Assembly: GCA_028279515.1 (NCBI GenBank)
Contig: JANQNQ010000008.1
Location: 434,001 to 498,000, forward strand
DNA: 64,000 nt
From: Flavobacteriaceae bacterium
Lineage (GTDB): Bacteria > Bacteroidota > Bacteroidia > Flavobacteriales > Flavobacteriaceae
Direction: 5' to 3'
The translations under genes and the position numbers were made by a program. How positions within the stretch are numbered: the first letter of the stretch is position 1; the number at the start of each line of letters is the position of its first letter. The notes under the pieces were generated by a model. It worked only from the letters and a program-made list of their open reading frames with translations. It made no database searches and was not told the DNA's origin. Of this stretch, positions 8,858 to 17,532 are shown one piece after another.

Positions 8858-11800
8858 ATGAAGAGAAGATTACTTTTCTTATCGTTGGGTGTATTATTGA
8901 TCACAGCGATAGGCGTACTTTTTGTGAAAACAGACTCGACAGAAACTTCGGTAGCTGAGTTGAGAGAGAAACACAAACAACATTTAGAGAACAGTCCGTT
9001 CACAGAAACACTGAAACTTACCAAAGCCGAAAGAAAGGCAAAAGGACTTCCTCCTAACAAATTCTACGAAAGAGAATGGGAGTTGACCATGAACCCAGCA
9101 ACGGGAAGACCCGAACCTGGAAAGGTATTAGAGCTTCAAAACCAATTGTTAGAAGACCGCAGACTGGGAAGATTGCCTGGAGATGCAGTTGATAACGCTT
9201 GGGTAGAAAGAGGACCTAACAACGTAGGAGGTAGAACCCGCGTGGTATTCTTTGACCCTAATGACAACACCAATAGCCGTGTTTTTGCCGGAGGTGTAAG
9301 TGGAGGTCTTTGGGTAACCAACGACATCACTACCGACGGAGGATGGACACAGGTTGCTGGCGTTCCCGGAAACATGAATGTTTCTTGTTATGCGATCGAC
9401 CCTAATGATTCAAATACTTGGTACATTGGTACTGGTGAGCAGTATACTTTTGGTGCTGCTGTTGGTAGCGGTGTATACAAAACAACCGATGGAGGAACTA
9501 CTTGGACCAACATCCCAGTACAACTCGCCGGAGGTGGATCGTTCGATTTTAACGCAACTAACTCCTTCTTTGCTGGAATGTTCTATATCAACGACATCGA
9601 AGCATGGGATAACGGTGGAAACACAGAAGTATTTGTTGGAGTTGGAGCGCACGTATACGGTGACTCTTCTAGCCCAACAAGCTGGCTAGGACTGCAATCT
9701 TCAGGATTGTATCGTTCTACAGATGACGGAGCCAACTGGTCTCGTATTGAATCTGCAAACATGCAATTCACATTTAGTAGTGCGAATTACTACTTTATTC
9801 CGAATGATTTTGAGATTGGTGCAGACAACACACTTTGGATGGGTACAATTGCCACACCAGGTATTGGTGGCGGTGGCGGTGGCCGCATCTTTAGCACCAC
9901 CAATGGTTCTACGTGGACCGAAGCCGGTGCTTCACCATTGACCAATGGAAACAGAGTAGAGTTGGCCATGTCTTCGACGAATGCCAATAAAATGTATGCG
10001 TTGATCCAAACCAATGCAAATCCAGCCATGTATGTTTCAACGAACAAGTTTGGTGCAGTAACGGCAACGTCTTTGCCAAATGATCCTGACGGATCGGTAA
10101 CCGCAGCCGATTTTACAAGAGGACAATCATTCTACGATCTTGTGATCGAGGTAGATCCATCAGACGACGACAGAGTATTCATTGGTGGTATCAATGTACA
10201 TAGAACCACAAATGGCGGTACGAGCTGGAATACCATTTCGCACTGGTCGACTTCTTGGTCTACTGCTGGTTCTTTGGTACATGCTGATCAACACGCATTG
10301 ACTTTCAGACCTGGAAATAGCAACCAAGCCGTGCTTGGACATGACGGAGGGGTTTCTTTTGCGAACAACCTTTCAGCTTCAGGAAATAACTTATCAGCGA
10401 TTTATGACGTTGATGACGATTACAATACTGTACAGTTCTATTATGGAGGAATTGGTCCAAGCGCAACCAACGAGCTTTTGATTGCTGGAGCGCAAGACAA
10501 CGGAAGCCAGTTCATCAACGGTGGAAGCGCAGGAATCAATGGGACCTTTGATGTTTCTGGTGGTGACGGTGCGTATTCAACCATCGATCAAGATGGTAAT
10601 TACATGATTGTATCATACGTATATAACGTACACTACTATAGAAGACTTCCTTATACAGGAGCTGGTTATACCATTCAGAACAACCAAAACGAGGGTGACT
10701 TTATCAACCCAGCCGGATTGGATCACAACCAAAATGTGATGTACGCAAATGGTACTGCTGGTACTACGTATCGAATCAACAGATATGACCTTGGGACAAA
10801 CTCATCTACAAAAACACAGTTGACGAACGCATTGTTAGATGCAGCGCCAACGGCCTTTGAAGTTTCTCCATTTACTACAGGAAGCTCAACCTTGTTTGTA
10901 GGAACAAGCAATGGGAAACTACTTAGATTGGCTAACGCCGATGGATCACCAACATGGTCTGAGGTTACAGGTTCTGGTTTTGTAGGAAGTGTTTCAGATA
11001 TTGAATTTGGAGCAGACGAAGACGAACTTTTTGTGACTTTCCACAACTACGGAGTAACCAGTATTTGGCACACGACTAACGGAGGAACCTCTTGGTCAAG
11101 CAAGGAAGGAGACCTTCCAGACATGCCAGTGAAGGCAATTCTGCAAAACCCATTAGCAGCCAACGAAGTAATCGTTGGAACCGAGCTTGGGGTTTGGGCA
11201 ACTTCAAACTTTGGAGATGCCAGCCCAACATGGGTGCAGTCATACAACGGAATGAGCGATGTGAAGGTTATGGATCTTGATCTTAGAGCTGCTGATAATG
11301 CGGTGATGGCCACTACCTTTGGTAGAGGAATGTTCACCGGACAGTTCTTGGCAACTTCAACGCCAACATTTAATATGGCGGCTACCAACGACCCACAATC
11401 AGTATGTGACAATGTAGATGCCGTTTTCAACTTTGACTTTACAGCGATCGCTGGATTTAATGAAACCACTACGTTTAGTGCCTCGGGTAACCCTGCAGGC
11501 TCAAGTGTGGCATTCAATCCAACATCGCTAAACAATACAGGTACTTTTGATATGACCGTAAGCAATCTATCAGGAGTGACCGCAGGAGATTATACAATCA
11601 CAGTAACAGGAACATCAACTTCTGAAACCAAGATGGTAGACGTTACGTTAACCGTACTTAATAGTAGTTTCGGAACACTGGCATTGGTATCGCCAGCAGA
11701 CGGTGCAACAGATACATCTTCTTCTTTGACGTTAAGTTGGAATGCCGATGCAGTAGCTACTTCGTACGATGTAGAGATTGCTAGCGACAGCGGTTTCACC

Positions 11801-13282
11801 AACATCGTTGAGTCAAGCTCAGTAGCGACGACCAGTTACCAAGCAACATCACTTGCGGCTGCAACGACCTACTACTGGAGAGTACGTGCCACAAACAACT
11901 GTGGGCAAGGGAACTACTCAGCTGTGAGAAGCTTCTCAACAGCGGCCTTTAGCTGTGGAAACTTTGCGGCAGGAGATCTTCCTATCACGATTACTACAAC
12001 AGGTAATGTTACTTATAATAGTGAAGCAACTGCCTCTGGAGTTCCGAGCAACTTCATTGTGACCGACGTAAATGTAAATGTAGACATCTCACATACTTGG
12101 AATGCTGACCTTGACATTTTCTTGGTAGCACCTAACGGAACCAGAGTAGAGCTTTCTACCGACAATGGAGGAAGTGGAGACGATTATACAAATGTGACCT
12201 TTGACAGTGATTCTGCGAATGGATTCCCTGCCGGAAACTCAAACATAACAGGAACCATCGCTCCAGAAGGTGACCTATCGACGCTTAATGGAATGACAGC
12301 CACAGATGCCAATGGTATCTGGACACTTGAGGTAACTGATGATGCCAACCAAGACGGTGGTACCATCAATAGCTATTCTGTAGAGATTTGTGCCGAGGCC
12401 GACACCGATGGTGATGGTATCGTTGATGCTTCAGATAATTGTCCGACCGTGGCCAACCCTGGTCAGGAAGATGCTGACAATGATGGTACAGGAGATGTCT
12501 GTGAGGATGTAACTGTAGCTATCAAAGTATACTTACAAGGACCTTCGTTGAACCCTGTGGATGCAGGACTAATGAATGACGGATTGCGTTCTGGCGGGCA
12601 CCTACCGACCACTTCGCCATATGCTGTTGACCCGGCAACGACACCAAGCACCACTTTCGATGTCACAGGAAACGATGCCATCGTAGACTGGGTATTGGTA
12701 GAGTTGAGAGATGCCACGACCAACACCACGATCCTGTTCTCGCAGTCTGCACTGCTACAGCGTGACGGAGATGTTGTTGGAACTGACGGAACGTCGAACT
12801 TGAGCTTCAACACCCCAGAGGGCAACTATTATATCGCTGTGAAGCACAGAAACCACTTAGGTATCATGAGTGAGGTGACACACCTATTGTCACACACCTC
12901 GACCACAGCCCTGAACTTCTATGATGGAAGTGCAAAGGTCTTTGGTACAGGAGGAGACACAAGTTATGGAATGCCGGCCAACACCAACGCCATGTGGGCG
13001 GGTGACGCCAATGGTGACGGACAGATTGTCTTCCTGAACACGGGAGCTGAGTCTGTAGAGATCAAGCAGTTGGTATTGGACGAATCGGCGGGAGGACCTT
13101 TCGGATCTTCTGTATTCTTCAAACCTACTGGATACTTTGATGAGGATGTATACCTAGATGGAGAGGTGATCTTCCTGAACGCAGGGAATGACCTATTGCC
13201 AATAAGGGACAATATATTGGCACACCCGTCAAATCAGGTATTCAATTCGGTATTCTATGTGATTCAGGCGCAAATGCCATAA
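8858..13282 (+). CDS. Very large secreted multidomain protein with BNR/VPS10-type propeller, P-domain and dockerin-like C-terminus
   Basis: 1474 residues with an N-terminal signal segment (residues 1-22). Residues about 110-830 contain repeated bacterial-neuraminidase/sortilin-like blades (G-V-Y-K-T-T-D-G-G-T-T-W, L-Y-R-S-T-D-D-G-A-N-W, IFSTTNGSTW, HRTTNGGTSW, IWHTTNGGTSW), indicating one or two beta-propellers. An Ig-like region (about 838-935), a fibronectin III domain (about 940-1028) and a proprotein-convertase P-domain (about 1032-1175) follow. Next are a thrombospondin-3-like calcium repeat (DTDGDGIVDASDNCP, from about 1182) and a beta-rich region. The end holds two dockerin-like loops, GDANGDGQIVFLN (1382) and EDVYLDGEVIFLN (1429). 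No catalytic pair is evident and there is no T9SS sorting domain at its own C-terminus. The next gene, 34 bases on, may supply the anchor. Confidence 0.8.
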   Translation: MKRRLLFLSLGVLLITAIGVLFVKTDSTETSVAELREKHKQHLENSPFTETLKLTKAERKAKGLPPNKFYEREWELTMNPATGRPEPGKVLELQNQLLEDRRLGRLPGDAVDNAWVERGPNNVGGRTRVVFFDPNDNTNSRVFAGGVSGGLWVTNDITTDGGWTQVAGVPGNMNVSCYAIDPNDSNTWYIGTGEQYTFGAAVGSGVYKTTDGGTTWTNIPVQLAGGGSFDFNATNSFFAGMFYINDIEAWDNGGNTEVFVGVGAHVYGDSSSPTSWLGLQSSGLYRSTDDGANWSRIESANMQFTFSSANYYFIPNDFEIGADNTLWMGTIATPGIGGGGGGRIFSTTNGSTWTEAGASPLTNGNRVELAMSSTNANKMYALIQTNANPAMYVSTNKFGAVTATSLPNDPDGSVTAADFTRGQSFYDLVIEVDPSDDDRVFIGGINVHRTTNGGTSWNTISHWSTSWSTAGSLVHADQHALTFRPGNSNQAVLGHDGGVSFANNLSASGNNLSAIYDVDDDYNTVQFYYGGIGPSATNELLIAGAQDNGSQFINGGSAGINGTFDVSGGDGAYSTIDQDGNYMIVSYVYNVHYYRRLPYTGAGYTIQNNQNEGDFINPAGLDHNQNVMYANGTAGTTYRINRYDLGTNSSTKTQLTNALLDAAPTAFEVSPFTTGSSTLFVGTSNGKLLRLANADGSPTWSEVTGSGFVGSVSDIEFGADEDELFVTFHNYGVTSIWHTTNGGTSWSSKEGDLPDMPVKAILQNPLAANEVIVGTELGVWATSNFGDASPTWVQSYNGMSDVKVMDLDLRAADNAVMATTFGRGMFTGQFLATSTPTFNMAATNDPQSVCDNVDAVFNFDFTAIAGFNETTTFSASGNPAGSSVAFNPTSLNNTGTFDMTVSNLSGVTAGDYTITVTGTSTSETKMVDVTLTVLNSSFGTLALVSPADGATDTSSSLTLSWNADAVATSYDVEIASDSGFTNIVESSSVATTSYQATSLAAATTYYWRVRATNNCGQGNYSAVRSFSTAAFSCGNFAAGDLPITITTTGNVTYNSEATASGVPSNFIVTDVNVNVDISHTWNADLDIFLVAPNGTRVELSTDNGGSGDDYTNVTFDSDSANGFPAGNSNITGTIAPEGDLSTLNGMTATDANGIWTLEVTDDANQDGGTINSYSVEICAEADTDGDGIVDASDNCPTVANPGQEDADNDGTGDVCEDVTVAIKVYLQGPSLNPVDAGLMNDGLRSGGHLPTTSPYAVDPATTPSTTFDVTGNDAIVDWVLVELRDATTNTTILFSQSALLQRDGDVVGTDGTSNLSFNTPEGNYYIAVKHRNHLGIMSEVTHLLSHTSTTALNFYDGSAKVFGTGGDTSYGMPANTNAMWAGDANGDGQIVFLNTGAESVEIKQLVLDESAGGPFGSSVFFKPTGYFDEDVYLDGEVIFLNAGNDLLPIRDNILAHPSNQVFNSVFYVIQAQMP

Positions 13283-13316
13283 AAAAACAGTATCTTAATA
13301 AACCAAAACTAAAGAT

Positions 13317-14138
13317 ATGAAAAGAGTAGTAACCTTATTGATGTGCTTAGTGACGATATCGATGCTAGCTCAAACACGATATAATTTTGAGTTGGTACAG
13401 GATAACACAGACCCGCATGTATTTACCATATATGCCCATCCAAATGCTGATGCAACAGATGCCGATCTAACCGGAGTTGGAATCAATGTATTGCTTCCTA
13501 GAGGTAATGAGATCGGAGAGCTCAACGGAGCTGTAGGCAGCGAATGGAATGTTAGAAGCTTTACAGACCAACACTTTGAAAGGTTGAACATAGATGCACA
13601 AGGCAATGAATTATTTGCTTTGTCATCTGCGAGCAACCAAGATGTATTCTCTCATAGAGCGGGTACACCGTTTGCTTTGGTCACCTTTAAGGTAACTTCA
13701 ACACCATTGACTGGAGCCATTGAATTGATGAGCAATGAAGATGCGATGATCAAAAAGCTCAACGACAATGCACTAAATGTGGTGAACTCGATCTTGATCA
13801 ACCCTAAAAACGATGGTAACAACGGAGAACACTACGGTGGTCTAACCGGAATTACGCGTTACAGTTTTGATCGTTCTGTTTCAGAAGATGACCAAGCCTT
13901 CGCAGCAGCAGGTTTGGAGACCTATCCCAACCCTACGACTGATTACTTTTTGATCAAAGGGGATATCGCTACCGTGAAAAGAGTAGAGGTATTTGACCTT
14001 GGCGGAAAATTGGTAAAGGTCATCGACGAATATGATGGAGAGCAGATTGACGTGAAAGGATACGAAGACGGAGTCTATCTCGTTAAGCTTTATGCAGACG
14101 CCACTGCGCGAACCATAAAGCTAATCAAGAAAGGATAA
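13317..14138 (+). CDS. Secreted protein with cohesin-like region and T9SS type A sorting domain
   Basis: A 273-residue protein with a signal peptide (residues 1-19, ending MLAQ). Residues about 20-165 are beta-rich with features reminiscent of cohesins, notably a late strand FALVTFKVTSTPLTG resembling the ITFKV strand of cohesin modules. I assign this only tentatively. Residues about 200-273 form a T9SS type A C-terminal sorting domain: a YPNPTTDYFLIKG opening, VEVFDLGGKLVKVI, and a closing GVYLVKLYADATARTIKLIKKG-type strand. The protein should therefore cross the outer membrane by the type IX system and be anchored to surface lipopolysaccharide. It is co-directional with the giant secreted protein 34 bases upstream. 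A strong hairpin terminator follows at 14161. Confidence 0.8.
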   Translation: MKRVVTLLMCLVTISMLAQTRYNFELVQDNTDPHVFTIYAHPNADATDADLTGVGINVLLPRGNEIGELNGAVGSEWNVRSFTDQHFERLNIDAQGNELFALSSASNQDVFSHRAGTPFALVTFKVTSTPLTGAIELMSNEDAMIKKLNDNALNVVNSILINPKNDGNNGEHYGGLTGITRYSFDRSVSEDDQAFAAAGLETYPNPTTDYFLIKGDIATVKRVEVFDLGGKLVKVIDEYDGEQIDVKGYEDGVYLVKLYADATARTIKLIKKG

Positions 14139-14160
14139 TCAACAATTCTTTATAAAGAAG

Positions 14161-14190
14161 AAAGAGGCCTGTTTAGGCCTCTTTTTTTAT
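14161..14190. terminator. Bidirectional terminator hairpin
   Basis: AAAGAGGCCT (14161-14170) pairs with AGGCCTCTTT (14175-14184) across GTTT, followed by a T run for the rightward transcript. On the other strand the hairpin overlaps the last codons and stop of dxs, and an A-rich stretch at 14150-14160 gives the leftward T run. Confidence 0.85.
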
Positions 14191-15960
14191 GGTCAGCAAT
14201 TGCTGAAGCTTCTTTAGAATTCCTTCGGGATGTAGTTGGATGGTTTCTTGAAGTTGCTGTACGGTTCCATGTTCTACAAAAGCGTCTGGAATACCCATTA
14301 CGTGAACTGGTTTAGTGTATTCATGTTTCGCTGCAAATTCGAGAATGGCACTACCAAACCCACCGAGTATCGCTCCATCTTCAATAGTGATGACTTGATC
14401 ATATGTTGAAAAGATATGATGCAATAATTGAGTGTCAAGGGGTTTGATAAAGCGCATGTCATAATGGGAAACCATTGCTGGATCTTCTAATCTGTCAATA
14501 GCTTCCGAGGCATTTTTTGCCATGTTTCCAACACTCAAGATCGCAATCTCAGAACCTTCTCTCAGTTGTGTTCCTGTTCCGATTTCGATGACCTCAAAAG
14601 GATGTTGCCAATCAACCATCACGCCACGCCCTCTTGGATAGCGAATGGCGATAGGGCGGTCCAAACCAAGTTGAGCCGTATACATAATATTACGTAATTC
14701 GGTTTCGTTACGCGGTGCAAAAATTGTGAGGTTCGGAATGCAACGTAGATAGGCCAAATCGAAAACACCATGGTGCGTAGCACCGTCTTGTCCGACCAAT
14801 CCGGCACGGTCTAAACAGAAGACCACCGGAAGTTTTTGCAAGGCGACGTCATGTATCACTTGGTCATAGGCACGTTGTAGAAAAGTAGAATAGATATTAC
14901 AAAACGGAATCATTCCTTGCGTAGCGAGTCCAGCAGCTAAAGTGACGGCATGCTGTTCGGCGATGCCCACGTCAAATGCCCGCTCCGGAAATGCTTCCAT
15001 CATATATTTTAAAGAGCTTCCCGTTGGCATGGCAGGGGTGATGCCCACAATTTTTTCATTCTGTTGGGCCAGCTCAACAATGGTGTGTCCAAATACATCT
15101 TGATACTTAGGCGGAAGGTGATTTGTGTCCTTTGCGTGTAGCTCTCCGGTATGCTTGTCAAACTTGCCTGGTGCATGATAACGCACTTGGTCTTCTTCGG
15201 CTTTTTTAAGCCCTTTTCCCTTAGTTGTGATCACATGCAGGAACTTGGGACCTTTTACTTTTTTTAAGTGTTCTAAAGCCTTGATAAGCGCTGGAAGGTC
15301 ATGTCCGTCAATAGGCCCAGAATATTCAAAATTCAGCGCTTCGAAAATGTTCTCTTGTTTTTGGGTGCCTTTCTTAACGTTGGTCAAATATTGCTTTAAA
15401 GCACCAACGCTTGGGTCGATGCCGATAGCATTGTCATTTAGGATGACCAAAAGATTTACGTCGGTGACACCTGCGTGATTGAGCCCTTCGAAAGCCATGC
15501 CGCTGGCAATCGAAGCATCCCCGACAACGGCAATATGTTGTCGGTCGTGATCTCCTTTTAATTTGGAGGCAATCGCCATACCCAGTGCAGCCGATATGGC
15601 GGTAGACGAATGTCCGACCCCAAAGGTATCGTACTCGCTTTCTGCACGTTTTGGAAATCCGCTAACCCCTTGCCACTGACGATTGGTGTGAAAGATATCC
15701 TTTCGCCCCGTCAGAATCTTATGCCCATAGGCTTGATGACCCACATCCCAGACCAGTTGATCGTCCGGCGTATTGAAGATATAATGCAAAGCAATGGTGA
15801 GTTCAATCACACCCAAACTAGCCCCCAAGTGCCCTTCTTTGACTGAAACGATGTCAATAATGAAGGATCGAAGCTCCTTGGCCAATTGCGAAAGTTGCGT
15901 TTCGTCTAACCGGCGAAGGTCTTTTGGAAGATTGATATGGTCCAACAAACGGTTTGGCAT
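14173..15960 (-). CDS. dxs: 1-deoxy-D-xylulose-5-phosphate synthase
   Basis: Condenses pyruvate with glyceraldehyde 3-phosphate, the entry step of the MEP isoprenoid pathway. The 595-residue protein has the thiamine diphosphate signature (VVGDASIASGMAFEGLNHAG), the GHQAYGHKILTGR substrate region, the glutamate of the pyrimidine domain in DVGIAEQHAVTLAAG, and DRAGLVGQDGATHHG. The C-terminal transketolase domain reads VITIEDGAILGGFGSA. It is slightly shorter than the usual 620-640 residues. A -7 element (TAGCTTTG on the minus strand, 15980-15987) lies 20 bases upstream of the start. It supplies precursors to the polyprenyl synthase and lycopene cyclase encoded 16 kb away in this window. Confidence 0.96.
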   Translation of the reverse strand: MPNRLLDHINLPKDLRRLDETQLSQLAKELRSFIIDIVSVKEGHLGASLGVIELTIALHYIFNTPDDQLVWDVGHQAYGHKILTGRKDIFHTNRQWQGVSGFPKRAESEYDTFGVGHSSTAISAALGMAIASKLKGDHDRQHIAVVGDASIASGMAFEGLNHAGVTDVNLLVILNDNAIGIDPSVGALKQYLTNVKKGTQKQENIFEALNFEYSGPIDGHDLPALIKALEHLKKVKGPKFLHVITTKGKGLKKAEEDQVRYHAPGKFDKHTGELHAKDTNHLPPKYQDVFGHTIVELAQQNEKIVGITPAMPTGSSLKYMMEAFPERAFDVGIAEQHAVTLAAGLATQGMIPFCNIYSTFLQRAYDQVIHDVALQKLPVVFCLDRAGLVGQDGATHHGVFDLAYLRCIPNLTIFAPRNETELRNIMYTAQLGLDRPIAIRYPRGRGVMVDWQHPFEVIEIGTGTQLREGSEIAILSVGNMAKNASEAIDRLEDPAMVSHYDMRFIKPLDTQLLHHIFSTYDQVITIEDGAILGGFGSAILEFAAKHEYTKPVHVMGIPDAFVEHGTVQQLQETIQLHPEGILKKLQQLLTIKKEA

Positions 15961-15979
15961 TCTATATATTTTGAAAACA

Positions 15980-15987
15980 CAAAGCTA
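15980..15987 (-). promoter_or_regulatory. -7 promoter element of dxs
   Basis: TAGCTTTG on the minus strand matches TAnnTTTG exactly. I see no TTTG at the expected -33 spacing, so only the -7 half is supported. Divergent tadA starts 83 bases away. Confidence 0.4.
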
Positions 15988-16069
15988 CGATTTTTAGACA
16001 AGGTGATATGGAAGGAAAATGTGCCAAAAAACAAGGCACATAAAAGAGAATCTCTTATTTTTACTCCCT

Positions 16070-16519
16070 ATGGAAAATCCGTTTGACGATACGTACTTTA
16101 TGAAGAGGGCCTTGCAAGAGGCTGAGGCTGCTTATGAAAAAGGAGAGATCCCCGTTGGGGCTGTCATTGTGATTGACAATCGGATCATTGCCCGTGCACA
16201 CAACCTTACCGAAACCTTGAACGATGTGACCGCGCATGCCGAAATGCAGGCCATTACTTCAGCTGCTAATTTTTTAGGCGGAAAGTATCTTCAAAATTGC
16301 ACTTTGTACGTTACGCTTGAACCTTGCCAAATGTGTGCTGGCGCTTTGTATTGGAGCCAGATCAGTAGAATCGTTTACGGTGCGAAAGATGAGCAGCGAG
16401 GTTATGAAGTCATGGGAACCACACTACATCCAAAGACCAAGGTCGAAGGCGGAATCATGGCGAAAGAGGCATCACAACTCCTGAAGCGTTTCTTTATCGA
16501 GAAGCGTAATTTGAATTGA
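16070..16519 (+). CDS. tadA: tRNA-specific adenosine deaminase
   Basis: Deaminates the wobble adenosine of tRNA-Arg(ACG) to inosine. It has the cytidine-deaminase zinc site: HAE in DVTAHAEMQAI (His ligand and catalytic Glu) and PCxxC in LEPCQMCAGALYW (two Cys ligands), with the family segments EIPVGAVIV, NRIIARAHN and LLKRFF near the end. From the ATG at 16070 the protein is 149 residues, the usual size. An in-frame ATG at 16019 would add 17 residues with no family counterpart and is probably not used. The gene is divergent from dxs. Confidence 0.93.
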   Translation: MENPFDDTYFMKRALQEAEAAYEKGEIPVGAVIVIDNRIIARAHNLTETLNDVTAHAEMQAITSAANFLGGKYLQNCTLYVTLEPCQMCAGALYWSQISRIVYGAKDEQRGYEVMGTTLHPKTKVEGGIMAKEASQLLKRFFIEKRNLN

Positions 16520-16563
16520 AGTACTTAGTATTGAGTATTGAGATATGAGATAGCTCTGAAAGA

Positions 16564-16665
16564 AGGCCTCCCCTCTAAAAAGAGGGGATTCAGGGGTGTG
16601 TAAAAGAAATCACCTATCAGGATGTTATACACCTCCCTCCATCCCTCCTTTTTAGGAGGGAGAAA
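16564..16665. repeat. Diverged inverted-repeat (MITE-like) intergenic element
   Basis: Two arms of about 37-42 bases face each other, each with its own inner hairpin: CCCCTCT-AAAA-AGAGGGG (16570-16587) on the left and TCCCTCC-TTTTTA-GGAGGGA (16642-16661) on the right. The GGGGTGTGTAA inner end of the left arm mirrors TTATACACCTCCC on the right. The whole behaves as one long imperfect palindrome. A related element lies at 45184-45356. No transposase is encoded. Confidence 0.6.
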
Positions 16666-16740
16666 TCCGAAAACTACTTTGAAATTTGTCTTTACAATCC
16701 GAAACACTGAGTGCGAAGGATTGGATTTTGGAATTTAACC

Positions 16741-16880
16741 GCGCTAGGGATTGAGCGCTTTGTCGGAGCTCATCAATTTTGTGCCTCGACTGCGCTCGGC
16801 ATGACAAAAAATTGATAGCGACTAGCGAAAGCCCGACCGTGAAGTGAGCTTGCTCTACTTCATGGGAGCGCCCTAATCCC
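16741..16880 (+). ncRNA. Candidate structured RNA or structured repeat
   Basis: Within the 454-base gap 16520-16973, about 140 bases can fold as a closed multi-stem structure. GGGATT (16747-16752) pairs with AATCCC (16875-16880). ATCAATTTTGT (16772-16782) pairs with ACAAAAAATTGAT (16804-16816) with a small bulge, enclosing a GCC/GGC-closed loop. A third hairpin around GAGC-TT-GCTC is extended by TGAAGT/ACTTCA (16840-16862). The motif AGCCCGACC...GGGAGCGCCC flanks this last stem. From memory, similar cores recur in Flavobacteriia intergenic regions. The orientation shown is a guess. I cannot say whether it is a transcribed RNA or a DNA repeat. Confidence 0.35.
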
Positions 16881-16906
16881 ACTTCGATAAAACTTCGTAG
16901 GATGAA

Positions 16907-16938
16907 GAAAATAAAAACGCCCCCCAAATGGGAGGCGT
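16907..16938 (-). terminator. Terminator of the cold-shock gene
   Basis: ACGCC-C-CCC and GGG-A-GGCGT (16917-16938) form a stem with one mismatch around an AAAT loop. On the minus strand it is followed by TTTTTATTTTC, an interrupted U tract, 35 bases after the csp stop codon. Confidence 0.7.
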
Positions 16939-16973
16939 AGTTCAATACAAAAATAAAATATATCATTCCTCGC

Positions 16974-17168
16974 TTAGCCGATCACTTGCACTTGCGCAGC
17001 AACCATGCCTTTGCGGCCTTCTTCTTCTACATATTCTACTTTGTCCCCGTCCTTAAGCTCAACACCGTTCAATCCTGAGATGTGAACGAAGATGTCTTTT
17101 CCGGTTTCGTCGTTGGTAATGAATCCGTAACCTTTTGATTCATTGAAAAATTTAACTGTACCTGTCAT
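16974..17168 (-). CDS. Cold-shock domain protein (CspA family)
   Basis: A 64-residue single cold-shock domain that binds single-stranded RNA or DNA and acts as an RNA chaperone. RNP1 is seen as KGYGFIT (residues 12-18) and RNP2 as DIFVHIS (25-31), both complete, and the N-terminal TGTVKFFNESKGYGF is typical. Length is usual for the family. The 82-base region upstream is AT-rich; TACCTTGC on the minus strand resembles a -7 element, so it may have its own promoter and an untranslated leader, as cold-shock genes often do. It has a separate hairpin terminator downstream. Confidence 0.93.
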   Translation of the reverse strand: MTGTVKFFNESKGYGFITNDETGKDIFVHISGLNGVELKDGDKVEYVEEEGRKGMVAAQVQVIG

Positions 17169-17250
17169 TATAAAAAAATAAAAAATTAAAGTCGCAAGGT
17201 ACGTTTTAAATGTTCACGAAATGTTTTTTAATGGTTATTTCTGCGAAAAA

Positions 17251-17508
17251 TTATTGATTATCAGGTTTTTTGCCCTCTCGATCTCGCATTTTCTCAAGAT
17301 TTTCATGTGTAAGCATGTAATCTTTAACATTTTTATCTTTCCAGCGATGATAAATGAAGATCGGCATGAAGATAAAAGCGAAGAAAAGTACTGAAACTCC
17401 GATAATTTTTTCGCCAGTAGCCATTTGACCTTCTTGAGATTTGACATAAAACCCAACTCCTACGCCAACGAGGAAGATGATAAATAGGATGCGGATAAGG
17501 TATTTCAT
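17251..17508 (-). CDS. Small two-helix membrane protein, unknown function
   Basis: An 85-residue protein with two predicted membrane helices (about residues 5-22 and 35-53) and a charged C-terminal tail of about 30 residues rich in Lys, Arg, Glu and Asp. I recognise no family. It lies 24 bases downstream of the 154-residue membrane protein gene on the same strand and could be the last gene of a clc-led transcript. Membrane location is the only inference I can make. Confidence 0.6.
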   Translation of the reverse strand: MKYLIRILFIIFLVGVGVGFYVKSQEGQMATGEKIIGVSVLFFAFIFMPIFIYHRWKDKNVKDYMLTHENLEKMRDREGKKPDNQ

Positions 17509-17532
17509 TTATGGATGTTTATTGGGTCAAAT

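Noticed and set aside
16652-16966. 104-residue leftward frame across the repeat and structured element
   Set aside because: It runs through inverted repeats and the candidate RNA, ends in the csp terminator region and shows no family features.
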